Origin: Oscillibacter faecalis_A
Lineage (GTDB): Bacteria; Bacillota; Clostridia; Oscillospirales; Oscillospiraceae
Direction of reading: 5' to 3'
DNA: 64,000 bases
Assembly (NCBI RefSeq): GCF_029218125.1
Contig: NZ_JARFXX010000011.1
Coordinates: 1-64,000, forward strand
Shown here: piece after piece, positions 42,006-50,308 of the stretch
Layout: each line of letters opens with the position of its first letter
Numbering within the stretch: position 1 is the first letter of the stretch
Program-made: the position numbers and the translations under genes
The notes under the pieces: generated by a model
Databases searched by the model: none
Seen by the model: only the letters and a program-made list of their open reading frames with translations
What the model was told of the DNA's origin: nothing

Positions 42006-43029
42006 AGGTATAACCGCTGTCCTTTACCACTTCAAATCGGTCGGAAAGTCCGTCCGTTATGATGACCCGGCCATCCGCCGTGACCAGAACCAAGTCAAAG
42101 TCATAGCCGCCGGTCTGCCAGAATTCCAGCGCCCGCTCCTCACCCATGATAAACAGGGCGGTGGAAAAGGCATCGCACATGGTCCCGTTTCCGGGACCGG
42201 AGAAGTCCGGGCCGTTGGCCTCCGCCACCACCGTGACCGACAGCAGGCCGCTGTCTGCCGGATAGCCGGTGGAGGGGTCAATGATGTGGTGGTATGTGTT
42301 CCCATTTTCCGTGAAGTAGCGCTCATAGCCGCCGGAGGTGATGGCGTAGGCGTCCCGCAGCGTTAGGACTGCCGCCAGCGCGTTTTCGTCCTGCGGGTCG
42401 CGGATACCGACACGCCAGCCGGCCCCGTCCGGCTTTCCGCCCAGCACAAACACATTGCCGCCGAGAGAGATTTTTCCGCTTTCAATTTTGTTTTCCCGGA
42501 AGACTGCCTCTACGCAGTCGGAGGTGTAGCCCTTGGCGATGCCGCCGAGGTCAATGGCCTGTCCCGCCCCCAGCGTGACGCTGCTGCCGGAGAGCCGAAT
42601 TTCATCGCTGTTCACGTTTTCCAGCAGCGCGTCCAGCTCATCCTGAGCGGGGACGCGGTAGCTGTCCCCGGTGAAGCCCCAGGCGTCCATCACCGGCGCG
42701 ATAGTAATATCGAAAGCGCCGCCGGTGGCGTCCCGGAATGTCAGGGCCTCGGAAAGCAGCGCTTGCTCCGCCGCGGATAAATCCTGTGCCGCGCCGTTTT
42801 GGTTGAGGACGGACACCAGACTGTCCTCCCGGGTGCGGGAGAGCCGCGCCTCCAGCGCTTGAATGGTTTCCTCGGCATCGCTGACCGCCTGCTTTACCTG
42901 ATGGCCATAGGCGTCCAACTGCATGACCGTGTCCATGGCGAAAAGCTGGGCCGACGCCTCATCGGCACTTGCGCCGCAGCCGGTGAGCAGCAGCGCCACC
43001 GCGCAGATAAACATGAAACTCCGCTTCAT
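41989..43029 (-). CDS. apbE: FAD:protein FMN transferase lipoprotein
   Basis: A 346-aa ApbE that covalently attaches FMN to Thr/Ser of extracytoplasmic flavoproteins. Signal peptide with lipobox LLTGC (Cys18). Family motifs: AMDTVMQLDAYG near 31-42, GGIAKGYTSDCV (about 167-178), SLGGNVFVLGGKPDG, and ITSGGYERYF...YHHIIDPSTGYPA with the metal/FAD site. Intact. First gene of apbE-NusGII-Gx transporter. Confidence 0.96.
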   Translation of the reverse strand: MKRSFMFICAVALLLTGCGASADEASAQLFAMDTVMQLDAYGHQVKQAVSDAEETIQALEARLSRTREDSLVSVLNQNGAAQDLSAAEQALLSEALTFRDATGGAFDITIAPVMDAWGFTGDSYRVPAQDELDALLENVNSDEIRLSGSSVTLGAGQAIDLGGIAKGYTSDCVEAVFRENKIESGKISLGGNVFVLGGKPDGAGWRVGIRDPQDENALAAVLTLRDAYAITSGGYERYFTENGNTYHHIIDPSTGYPADSGLLSVTVVAEANGPDFSGPGNGTMCDAFSTALFIMGEERALEFWQTGGYDFDLVLVTADGRVIITDGLSDRFEVVKDSGYTYETVS

Positions 43030-43082
43030 GGGGCCTCCTTTTAATATGTAATAAGCAGCAATAACATCAGTCTGATTTTTTC

Positions 43083-43110
43083 AGTATACCACGGTACGAA
43101 AAAAAAGCAA
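43083..43110 (-). promoter_or_regulatory. Candidate promoter of the apbE operon
   Basis: On the minus strand TTGCTT (43110-43105), 16 bases, TATACT (43088-43083), about 53 bases before apbE. Confidence 0.55.
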
Positions 43111-43131
43111 ACAAAATAGAAAAGGTTTTCC

Positions 43132-43160
43132 TTGCAAATCATAGGCGGGTCTGCTATACT
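43132..43160 (+). promoter_or_regulatory. Candidate promoter of the membrane protein gene
   Basis: TTGCAA (43132-43137), 17 bases, TATACT (43155-43160), divergent from the apbE promoter. Confidence 0.65.
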
Positions 43161-43227
43161 ACTAACGTGTGTCGGCGGGAATACGTTCCCGCATTTTGGG
43201 AAATATAACCATGGAGGTTTCGTATAG

Positions 43228-43974
43228 ATGGCAAAAAATCCGAACAAAAAGGCAAAGGCTCTCCAGAAGGACGAGCAGATGAACGGCGCAATGAAGTTTT
43301 TCCTGGCCGGCTGCGTGGCCGAGCTATATCTTCTGATTATCCGCAGATTCTATATCAATGCGGATTCCGAGCTTTCCAGAATCGCGTGGTATGACCGTTA
43401 TCTCTGGATGCTGGCGGGTATCGGCGCGGGCGTGCTGGCGGTGGGTCTCATTGCGGCGCTGACCGCGAAGGCCAATGCCGGAAGACGCAAAACCGGCTGG
43501 GCACTGGCGGGAGCCGGTGCGTTTGTTGGGATTGCCTCTGCGCTGGTGCGCTGGAATATGGCAACGCTGTCCCTGATGACCATTGTTGTCCCGGTGGTGA
43601 TTTTGCTGGGTGTGCTCTGGGCGCTGTATGATCGGGAATGCGCACTGGCGCTGACAGTCCTTGGCGTGGCGCTGCTGGCCCTGTGGGGCTATCGCCGGTA
43701 TGCCTCCAGTATGTATGTGGGTACGGCGGTGAAGGCACTGGTGGCGCTTTATCTGGTGGCGCTGATCGTGCTGGCCGTTCTCACCAAGCAGGGGAAGACC
43801 GGCAAGCTGCTGCCCGAGACTGCGGACCGTCTGCCGGTCTATATCTCCTGTGGCCTGTCCGCTGTGGCGCTGCTGGCCGCGCTGGCAATTCCCGGCGCCG
43901 CGTATTATGCCATCTGGGCCATGGCGGCGGTGATTTTCGCTTTGGCTGTCTACTATACCGTCAAGCAGCTTTGA
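43228..43974 (+). CDS. Conserved hypothetical polytopic membrane protein
   Basis: A 248-aa protein with a short basic N-terminus (MAKNPNKKAKALQKDEQ) and about seven membrane segments between 23 and 243. No transport or enzymatic motif is visible. GGAGG lies 11-15 bases before the ATG. Monocistronic between its own promoter and terminator; family not recognised. Confidence 0.7.
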   Translation: MAKNPNKKAKALQKDEQMNGAMKFFLAGCVAELYLLIIRRFYINADSELSRIAWYDRYLWMLAGIGAGVLAVGLIAALTAKANAGRRKTGWALAGAGAFVGIASALVRWNMATLSLMTIVVPVVILLGVLWALYDRECALALTVLGVALLALWGYRRYASSMYVGTAVKALVALYLVALIVLAVLTKQGKTGKLLPETADRLPVYISCGLSAVALLAALAIPGAAYYAIWAMAAVIFALAVYYTVKQL

Positions 43975-43986
43975 TTTTGCTGATAC

Positions 43987-44019
43987 GAGCCGCTCCGCTT
44001 CTGCGGAGCGGCTCTTTTT
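43987..44019 (+). terminator. Terminator of the membrane protein gene
   Basis: Twelve-base perfect stem GAGCCGCTCCGC/GCGGAGCGGCTC with a 4-base loop, then TTTTT. Confidence 0.95.
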
Positions 44020-44202
44020 CTGTGCCCGGGCGGAAGAGTTCATCGCGAGGGCTGTCCGCAGAAGCAGAGGAAGCGTTCCGGCAAGACTGGAGGAAAGCGG
44101 AGATACAGTCGAGCGCTGTCTGTCAAGAGGAAAAAACGGCGGTTTTTGACTGCTGTTGCCGGAAATGTATGTATTATGTAAATCGTCTGTAAAGGGGTAT
44201 CA

Positions 44203-44311
44203 TGGGGATAACCTTGAAGAAGCGCAGTGGATAAATTTGCCTGTAGATTGAATTTTCACTGAAATTTCAATGAAAATTCAATGTTGAAAACTCTGTGGAA
44301 AATGTGAATAA
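44203..44311 (-). promoter_or_regulatory. Cluster of four DnaA-box-like sites with nested palindrome
   Basis: Read on the minus strand: TTATTCACA (44311-44303), TTTTCCACA (44302-44294), TTATCCACT (44234-44226) and TTATCCCCA (44211-44203), each one mismatch from TTATCCACA. Between them lies ATTGAATTTTCA (44247-44258) with exact inverse TGAAAATTCAAT (44271-44282), enclosing TGAAATTTCA. DnaA binding is inferred. Confidence 0.35.
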
Positions 44312-44577
44312 CTCCTTGTAGACAAAAATTATCATAAATTTTATGTAAATATAAAATGAAAAGAGATACTAAAACGTCGGGCGTGACCATCGGAAAAAAC
44401 AGTCACTTTTTTAGCAAAATTTTTGCGGGAGCGCCCAGGCTGGATTTGTAAAGATGGCAAAACGCCAAAATTTGAACATCGCAATGGCTGCCTCATATAC
44501 GAGCTGTATTATTTTTGCGAATATCTGCCATTCGATTTTCCACATGGAAAAAACGGCGGACTTTTGCCGAAACGCCC

Positions 44578-44606
44578 TTGACAAGCGGGGGAACTCATGA
44601 TACTGT
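44578..44606 (+). promoter_or_regulatory. Promoter of the pyrimidine operon
   Basis: Perfect -35 TTGACA (44578-44583), 17 bases, TACTGT (44601-44606), 37 bases before pyrC. Confidence 0.65.
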
Positions 44607-44642
44607 ATTGAAAGTTTATAGACAGATAAGGAGCGATGCACT

Positions 44643-45905
44643 GTGACCGCAATTTTGAAAAACGCACAGATGTTCCGACACGGCGTATTTTCCCGCGGCG
44701 ATGTTTCCGCTGATATGGGTCCCCGTGTTTCCCGAGGCGGCAGTGATTCCCCCTTTTCCGTGGATGCTTCCTCTTTTGTGATATTACCCGGTTTCGTTGA
44801 TGTTCATGTACATCTTCGGGAACCGGGTTTTTCTTATAAAGAGACCATTCGCACCGGCTCCCTTGCGGCGGCTCACGGTGGCTATACGGCTGTGTGCGCC
44901 ATGCCGAACCTGAACCCGGTGCCGGACAGCTTGGAGCATCTTCAGCCGGAGCTGGAGGCCATCCGCCATGACGCGGTGGTTCGGGTGCTGCCCTATGGTG
45001 CTATCACCCGGGGGGAGCAGGGGGAGGCGCTGGCGGAGCTGGAGGCCATGGCCCCCTATGTAGTGGCCTTTTCCGATGACGGGAAGGGCGTGCAGAACCG
45101 GAATATGATGCGCCGGGCCATGCAGGAGGCCAAGCGCCTCGGCAAGCTGATCGTGGCCCACTGCGAGGACAACACCCTGCTTCACGGCGGCTATATCCAC
45201 GATGGCGCCTATGCCAGGGCCCACGGCCACCGGGGCATCTGCTCTGAAAGCGAGTGGCGGCCCATCCAGCGGGATCTGGAGCTGGTGCGGGAGACGGGCT
45301 GCGGCTACCATGTGTGTCACATTTCCACCAAGGAAAGCGTGGCCCTGATCCGCAAGGCCAAGGGTGAGGGACTGAACGTTACCTGTGAGACCGGCCCCCA
45401 CTATCTGTTGCTGGATGACGCCATGCTGGAGGAGGACGGGCGCTTTAAGATGAACCCGCCGCTTCGGGATAAGGCCGACCGGGAGGCGCTGTTAGAGGGA
45501 TTGGCGGACGGAACCATTGACATGATCGCGACGGACCACGCGCCCCACAGCGCTGAGGAAAAAGGCCGGGGCTTAGAAAAGAGCGCCATGGGTATCGTAG
45601 GGCTGGAAACGGCCTTCCCACTGCTCTATACGCATCTGGTAAAGCCCGGTGTCATTTCCTTTGCCCGCTTGATGGAGCTGCTTCATGACGCGCCCTGCCG
45701 CCGCTTCGGCATTGCGCCGGACACCGGCTTTACCGTGTTTGATTTGAACCGCACCTATCCGATTGACCCCGCTGAATTTTTGTCCATGGGCCGGGCCACG
45801 CCCTTTGCGGGCTGGAGCGTACAGGGCCGCTGCCTGCTGACAGCCATGGAGGGGCGGGCGGTCTGGTATGATAAAACCTTGCTGGAAGGAGAGGGCGCCG
45901 AATGA
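44643..45905 (+). CDS. pyrC: Dihydroorotase
   Basis: A 420-aa class I dihydroorotase, third step of de novo UMP synthesis (carbamoyl aspartate to dihydroorotate). Metal motif VDVHVHLREPGFSYKE (about 52-67), then later HCED (about 178), HISTKES (about 225-231) and DHAPHS (about 298-303), all expected zinc or substrate positions. GTG start at 44643 with AAGGAG 10-15 bases upstream. First gene of a nine-gene operon. pyrK overlaps by 4 bases. Confidence 0.97.
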   Translation: MTAILKNAQMFRHGVFSRGDVSADMGPRVSRGGSDSPFSVDASSFVILPGFVDVHVHLREPGFSYKETIRTGSLAAAHGGYTAVCAMPNLNPVPDSLEHLQPELEAIRHDAVVRVLPYGAITRGEQGEALAELEAMAPYVVAFSDDGKGVQNRNMMRRAMQEAKRLGKLIVAHCEDNTLLHGGYIHDGAYARAHGHRGICSESEWRPIQRDLELVRETGCGYHVCHISTKESVALIRKAKGEGLNVTCETGPHYLLLDDAMLEEDGRFKMNPPLRDKADREALLEGLADGTIDMIATDHAPHSAEEKGRGLEKSAMGIVGLETAFPLLYTHLVKPGVISFARLMELLHDAPCRRFGIAPDTGFTVFDLNRTYPIDPAEFLSMGRATPFAGWSVQGRCLLTAMEGRAVWYDKTLLEGEGAE

Positions 45906-46636
45906 AGGAGACGCTGCTGACTGTTTTGGAAAATACCCGGCTGGCAGAGGGCATTTACCGTCTGCGGCTGACGGGGGACACCTCTGCCATCACTGCGCCG
46001 GGGCAGTTTGTGAACCTGAAGCTCTCCGGCTTCTACCTTCGCCGCCCTATTTCCGTGTGCGACTGGACGGAGGGGGAGCTGACCCTCATTTATAAGGTGC
46101 TGGGACATGGCACGGAGGCCATGACCCGTATGACCCCCGGCGCGGAGCTGAACGTGCTGACGGGGCTCGGCAACGGCTACGATGTATCCCGGGCAGGGGC
46201 GCGGCCCCTGCTGGTGGGCGGCGGCGTGGGTATTCCCCCGCTGTACGGCCTTGCCAAGCGGCTGACCGCACAGGGTAAGCGCGTCACCGCCGTGCTGGGC
46301 TTCAACCGGGAATCCGAAATCTTCCTGGCAGAGGAGTTCCGGGCGCTGGGGGTGGAGGTCATCATCGCCACCGCCGACGGCAGCGCCGGCCTCAAGGGCC
46401 TTGTGACCGACGGCATGGCCGCCGTGTCCGACTACACCTATCTCTATACCTGCGGTCCGGAGCCTATGCTGAAAGCGGTATACGGTGTATGCAGGACCTC
46501 CGGCCAGTTCAGCTTTGAGGAGCGGATGGGCTGCGGCTTCGGAGCCTGTATGGGTTGCTCCTGCAGGACGAAATACGGCAATAAGCGTATCTGCAAGGAG
46601 GGCCCGGTGCTGGAAAAGGAGGAGATCGTATGGTGA
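45902..46636 (+). CDS. pyrK: Dihydroorotate dehydrogenase electron-transfer subunit
   Basis: A 244-aa PyrK, the FAD and [2Fe-2S] subunit that passes electrons from PyrD to NAD+. FAD-binding YLRRPISVCDW (about 41-51), the NAD-binding core LLVGGGVGIPPLYGLAK (about 103-119), and the C-terminal cluster motif MGCGFGACMGCSC...RICKEGPV with four cysteines. Translationally coupled: ATGA overlap with pyrC and 7-base overlap with pyrD. Confidence 0.97.
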   Translation: MKETLLTVLENTRLAEGIYRLRLTGDTSAITAPGQFVNLKLSGFYLRRPISVCDWTEGELTLIYKVLGHGTEAMTRMTPGAELNVLTGLGNGYDVSRAGARPLLVGGGVGIPPLYGLAKRLTAQGKRVTAVLGFNRESEIFLAEEFRALGVEVIIATADGSAGLKGLVTDGMAAVSDYTYLYTCGPEPMLKAVYGVCRTSGQFSFEERMGCGFGACMGCSCRTKYGNKRICKEGPVLEKEEIVW

Positions 46637-47547
46637 ATACAAAAGTGACCCTCTGCGGCGTGAAGCTGGACAATCCCGTCATCCCTGCCAGCGGCACCTT
46701 TGGCTACGGCTATGAGTTTGCGGAGCTGTATGACATCAATCTGTTGGGCACGTTCTCCTTCAAGGGGACTACCCGGGAGCCCCGCTACGGCAATCCCACA
46801 CCCCGCATTGCGGAGTATGCCGGGGGCCTGCTGAACGCGGTGGGACTGCAAAATCCCGGCGTGGACGCCGTGATCTCAGAGGAGCTGCCGAAGCTGAAGC
46901 AGGTCTTCCACAAGCCGGTGATGGCGAATGTCAGCGGCTTTTCCGTGGCGGAATACGCCGAGGTCTGCGAAAAGCTGGACGCCCAGGAGCAGGTGGGCTG
47001 GCTGGAGGTGAATATCTCCTGTCCCAATGTCCATGGCGGCGGCGCGGCCTTCGGTGCGGACCCCAAGGCCGCCGCGGAGGTGACGCGGGCGGTTCGGGCA
47101 GTGACAAAAAAGCCCATCATCCTGAAGCTGTCCCCCACAGCGGCGGATATCACCGCCGTGGCGAAAGCCTGTGAGGACGCGGGGGCGGATGGCGTCAGCC
47201 TCATCAACACCCTGCCGGGGATGCGAATCGACCTGAAGCGCCGCCGTCCGCTGCTGGCCAACACCACCGGCGGTATGTCCGGCCCGGGGATGTTCCCGCT
47301 GGCAGTGCGGATGGTGTATCAGGTCTACGAGGCAGTGTCCATCCCCATCGTGGGCATGGGCGGCGTCACCACGGCGGAGGACGTCATCGAGCTGATGCTG
47401 GCGGGCGCCACCGCCGTCGGCGTGGGCGCGGCGAACCTTGTGGAGCCGTATGCCTGCAAGACCATTATCGAAGATCTGCCTGCCGTGATGGAACGGTACG
47501 GCATGGAAAATCTGACAGAGATCATAGGAGGAGCACATCATGGGTAA
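46630..47547 (+). CDS. pyrD: Dihydroorotate dehydrogenase B catalytic subunit
   Basis: A 305-aa class 1B dihydroorotate dehydrogenase, FMN-dependent and partner of PyrK. Family motifs: NPVIPASGTFGYG (about 14-26), KGTTREPRYGNPTPRI (about 45-60), catalytic Cys in NISCPNVHGGG (about 128-138), and the FMN phosphate site GMGGVTTAEDV (about 241-251). Overlaps pyrF by 8 bases. Confidence 0.97.
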   Translation: MVNTKVTLCGVKLDNPVIPASGTFGYGYEFAELYDINLLGTFSFKGTTREPRYGNPTPRIAEYAGGLLNAVGLQNPGVDAVISEELPKLKQVFHKPVMANVSGFSVAEYAEVCEKLDAQEQVGWLEVNISCPNVHGGGAAFGADPKAAAEVTRAVRAVTKKPIILKLSPTAADITAVAKACEDAGADGVSLINTLPGMRIDLKRRRPLLANTTGGMSGPGMFPLAVRMVYQVYEAVSIPIVGMGGVTTAEDVIELMLAGATAVGVGAANLVEPYACKTIIEDLPAVMERYGMENLTEIIGGAHHG

Positions 47548-48238
47548 AGACGTTATCGTTGCGCTGGACTTTGACAGCAAGGAAAAGACACTGGCATTTC
47601 TGGACCGCTTCACAGAGGAAAAGCCCTTTGTGAAGATCGGCATGGAGCTGTTCTACGCCGAAGGCCCCTCCATCGTCCGGGAGATCCGGGCCCGGGGCCA
47701 CAAGATATTCCTGGATCTGAAGCTGCATGATATCCCCAACACCGTGAAAAAGGCTATGGCCGCTCTGTCCGCGCTGGATGTGGACATCGTGAACCTCCAC
47801 GCCGCCGGTACCGCCGCCATGATGACCGCCGCGCTGGAGGGTCTCACCCGGCCCGACGGCACCCGTCCGCTGCTCATCGCTGTGACCCAGCTGACCTCCA
47901 CGGATCAGGACATGCTGGAAAAAGAGCTGTGGATCGAAAAGCCTCTTGCCGAGGTGGTGATGCACTATGCCGAAAACGCCGCGCAGGCGGGTCTGGACGG
48001 CGTGGTGTGCTCTCCGCTGGAGGCGGGCGTTGTCCATGAGCGCTGTGGCAAGGACTTCCTCACCGTGACCCCCGGCGTCCGCTTCGCCGATGGAGACGTG
48101 GGCGACCAGAAACGGGTCACCACCCCGGAAAGAGCCCGGGAACTGGGCTCCGACTATATCGTGGTGGGCCGGCCCATCACGCAGGCAGAGGACCCTGTGG
48201 CCGCCTATCGCCGCTGCGTGGCGGAGTTCGTAGGCTGA
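47540..48238 (+). CDS. pyrF: Orotidine 5'-phosphate decarboxylase
   Basis: A 232-aa OMP decarboxylase, last step to UMP. N-terminal VALDFDSKEKTLAF, the catalytic FLDLKLHDIPNTV (about 54-66, Asp-Lys-x-x-Asp), and phosphate-binding VVGRPITQAEDP near 211-222. Complete. A 48-base gap separates it from pyrE, the largest early gap in the operon; no terminator is seen there. Confidence 0.97.
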   Translation: MGKDVIVALDFDSKEKTLAFLDRFTEEKPFVKIGMELFYAEGPSIVREIRARGHKIFLDLKLHDIPNTVKKAMAALSALDVDIVNLHAAGTAAMMTAALEGLTRPDGTRPLLIAVTQLTSTDQDMLEKELWIEKPLAEVVMHYAENAAQAGLDGVVCSPLEAGVVHERCGKDFLTVTPGVRFADGDVGDQKRVTTPERARELGSDYIVVGRPITQAEDPVAAYRRCVAEFVG

Positions 48239-48286
48239 GAACAAAAAAGCAAAATAAAATTTTGTGGATAGATAAAGGAGAGAACG

Positions 48287-48937
48287 ATGGAGCATATCAA
48301 TGTGCGCGTTGCCAAGCGCCTGCTGGAGATTCGGGCGGTATTTCTCCGCCCGCAGGAGCCCTTTACATGGGCCAGCGGCATTAAAAGCCCGATTTACTGC
48401 GATAACCGGCTGATTCTCACGGCCCCTGAGGCGAGAAACGAGGTGGAGCAGGCCATTGCGGACGCCGTAAAGCGGGAGTATCCGGCGGCGGAGGTCCTGA
48501 TGGGAACGGCCACGGCGGGCATCGCCCACGCCGCCATCGCCGCGCATCTGCTGGGCCTGCCCATGGGCTATGTCCGCTCCGGCAATAAAGACCACGGCCG
48601 CCAGAACCGCATTGAGGGACGTCTGGACAAGGGTGAGAAGGTTGTGGTCATCGAGGACCTCATTTCCACCGGCGGCAGTGTGCTGGAAACGGTGGAAGCC
48701 CTCCGGGAAGCGGGGGCCGAGGTGCTGGGCGTGGTGAGCATTTTCACCTACGGCATGAAAAAGGGCATTGAGCGGATGGCGGCGGCCAACGTGAAGAACG
48801 TGAGCCTGACCGATTTGGACACCATCGCGCAGGTAGGTGCCGCAGAGGGCTATATCTCTCAGGAGGATGTGGCCCGGCTGCTGAAATTCCGGGAGAACCC
48901 GTCCGATGAAAGCTGGATTCAGGGAGGAGAAAACTGA
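48287..48937 (+). CDS. pyrE: Orotate phosphoribosyltransferase
   Basis: A 216-aa OPRTase converting orotate and PRPP to OMP. TWASGIKSPIYCDNRL (about 26-41), the lysine-rich loop (SGNKDHGRQNRIEG, about 99-112) and the PRPP motif VVVIEDLISTGGS (about 119-131) are present. AAAGGAGAG lies just before ATG. Two bases separate it from pyrB. Confidence 0.97.
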   Translation: MEHINVRVAKRLLEIRAVFLRPQEPFTWASGIKSPIYCDNRLILTAPEARNEVEQAIADAVKREYPAAEVLMGTATAGIAHAAIAAHLLGLPMGYVRSGNKDHGRQNRIEGRLDKGEKVVVIEDLISTGGSVLETVEALREAGAEVLGVVSIFTYGMKKGIERMAAANVKNVSLTDLDTIAQVGAAEGYISQEDVARLLKFRENPSDESWIQGGEN

Positions 48938-48938
48938 C

Positions 48939-49853
48939 ATGGAAAATTTGATCGACATTATGCAGCTCTCTGTAGAAGAGATCGACGCACTGGTGCAAAA
49001 GGGCTGCGACATTATGGCCAACCCTGCCGCATACGCCCATAAGTGCGACGGAAAAATTCTGGCAACGCTGTTTTTTGAACCCTCCACCCGCACCCGCCTG
49101 AGCTTTGAGAGCGCCATGCTGTCTCTGGGTGGACAGGTGCTGGGCTTTTCCTCCGCCGCCAGCTCCTCCGCTTCCAAGGGCGAGAGCGTGGCGGATACCA
49201 TCCGGGTGGTCAGCGCCTACTGCGATATCATCGCCATGCGACACCCCAAGGAGGGCGCGCCGCTGGTGGCGACCATGCACTCTCTGGTGCCGGTCATCAA
49301 CGCCGGCGACGGCGGACACAACCACCCCACCCAGACGCTGACGGACCTGATGACCATTCACAAAGAAAAAGGTCATGTGGACAATCTGACGGTGGGCTTC
49401 TGCGGCGACCTGAAGTTCGGCCGTACCGTGCATTCTCTGGTCGCGGCCATGAGCCGCTACACCGGCATCCGCTTTGTGTTTGTATCCCCGGAGGAGCTGA
49501 AGCTGCCCCGCTATGTCAAGGAGCAGTACATCAAGGAAAAGAACATCCCCTATACGCAGTCCGCCTCTTTGGAGGAGGTCATGCCGGAGCTGGATGTGCT
49601 GTACATGACCCGCGTTCAAAAGGAGCGCTTTTTCAACGAGGAGGATTACCTCCGCCTGAAGGACAGCTACATTCTCACCCCGGATAAGCTGGCAAACGCC
49701 AAAAAGGATTTGTGCATCCTGCACCCGCTGCCCCGCGTGAATGAAATTTCTGTGGCGGTGGACGATGACCCCCGGGCCTGCTACTTCAAGCAGGCGCAGA
49801 ACGGCCGGTATATCCGCATGGCGCTGATTATGAAGCTGCTGGGCATTGCGTGA
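48939..49853 (+). CDS. pyrB: Aspartate carbamoyltransferase catalytic subunit
   Basis: A 304-aa ATCase catalytic chain. Carbamoyl-phosphate signature FFEPSTRTRLSFESAM (about 47-62), HPTQTLTDL (about 129-137) and HPLPRVNEI (about 262-270) are intact. ATG 48939 has GGGAGGAG about 8 bases upstream. Followed directly by pyrI, implying an allosteric dodecameric ATCase as in enterobacteria. Confidence 0.97.
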   Translation: MENLIDIMQLSVEEIDALVQKGCDIMANPAAYAHKCDGKILATLFFEPSTRTRLSFESAMLSLGGQVLGFSSAASSSASKGESVADTIRVVSAYCDIIAMRHPKEGAPLVATMHSLVPVINAGDGGHNHPTQTLTDLMTIHKEKGHVDNLTVGFCGDLKFGRTVHSLVAAMSRYTGIRFVFVSPEELKLPRYVKEQYIKEKNIPYTQSASLEEVMPELDVLYMTRVQKERFFNEEDYLRLKDSYILTPDKLANAKKDLCILHPLPRVNEISVAVDDDPRACYFKQAQNGRYIRMALIMKLLGIA

Positions 49854-49868
49854 AAGGAGAAAACGGAC

Positions 49869-50288
49869 ATGATTATCGATTCCATTCAGAACGGCATCGT
49901 CATTGACCATATCACCGCCGGAAAGGCCATGGAGCTCTATAACATTCTGGGATTGGACAAGCTGGAGTGCACCGTGGCCATTTTGAAAAACGTCACCAGC
50001 GGCAAGCTGGGCCGCAAGGACATCATCAAAATTGACCGGGAAATGGACCTTGACTGGGACCTCATCGGCTATGTGGACCCCAGCATTACGGTGAACATCA
50101 TCCGGGACGGTGCGCTGGCGGAAAAGCGGACGCTGAAGCTGCCGGAGCGCATCCGGGGTGTGCTGAAGTGTAAGAATCCCCGATGCATCACCTCTGTGGA
50201 GCAGGAGCTGACGCAGGAGTTTGTGCTGACGGACCCGGAAAAGCGGGTCTACCGCTGCCGCTACTGTGAAACGCAAGCGGGCCGGTGA
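49869..50288 (+). CDS. pyrI: Aspartate carbamoyltransferase regulatory subunit
   Basis: A 139-aa PyrI that binds CTP/ATP and confers feedback control on PyrB. N-terminal allosteric domain (IQNGIVIDHITAGKAMELYN) and a C-terminal zinc domain with CKNPRC (about 104-109) and CRYC (about 132-135). Its presence indicates enzyme-level nucleotide control. Overlaps the upstream part of carA by 4 bases if the earlier ATG is used. Confidence 0.96.
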   Translation: MIIDSIQNGIVIDHITAGKAMELYNILGLDKLECTVAILKNVTSGKLGRKDIIKIDREMDLDWDLIGYVDPSITVNIIRDGALAEKRTLKLPERIRGVLKCKNPRCITSVEQELTQEFVLTDPEKRVYRCRYCETQAGR

Positions 50289-50308
50289 TGTGCGGACAGG
50301 GAGTGAGC

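Larger units (their letters stand above)
44020..44642. other. Long AT-rich intergenic region before the pyr operon
   Basis: No gene supported. It contains four DnaA-box-like 9-mers in one orientation (44203-44311), nested palindromes (44247-44282), an inverted repeat TTTTCCA/TGGAAAA at about 44537-44552, and the pyr promoter. No PyrR-type attenuator is evident by eye. Confidence 0.6.

Noticed and set aside
44203..44311. Chromosomal origin of replication
   Set aside because: DnaA-box-like sites are all imperfect and dnaA, dnaN or rpmH are not adjacent.
47522..49201. A 559-codon frame antisense to pyrF, pyrE and pyrB
   Set aside because: Spans three real sense genes and has no family features.
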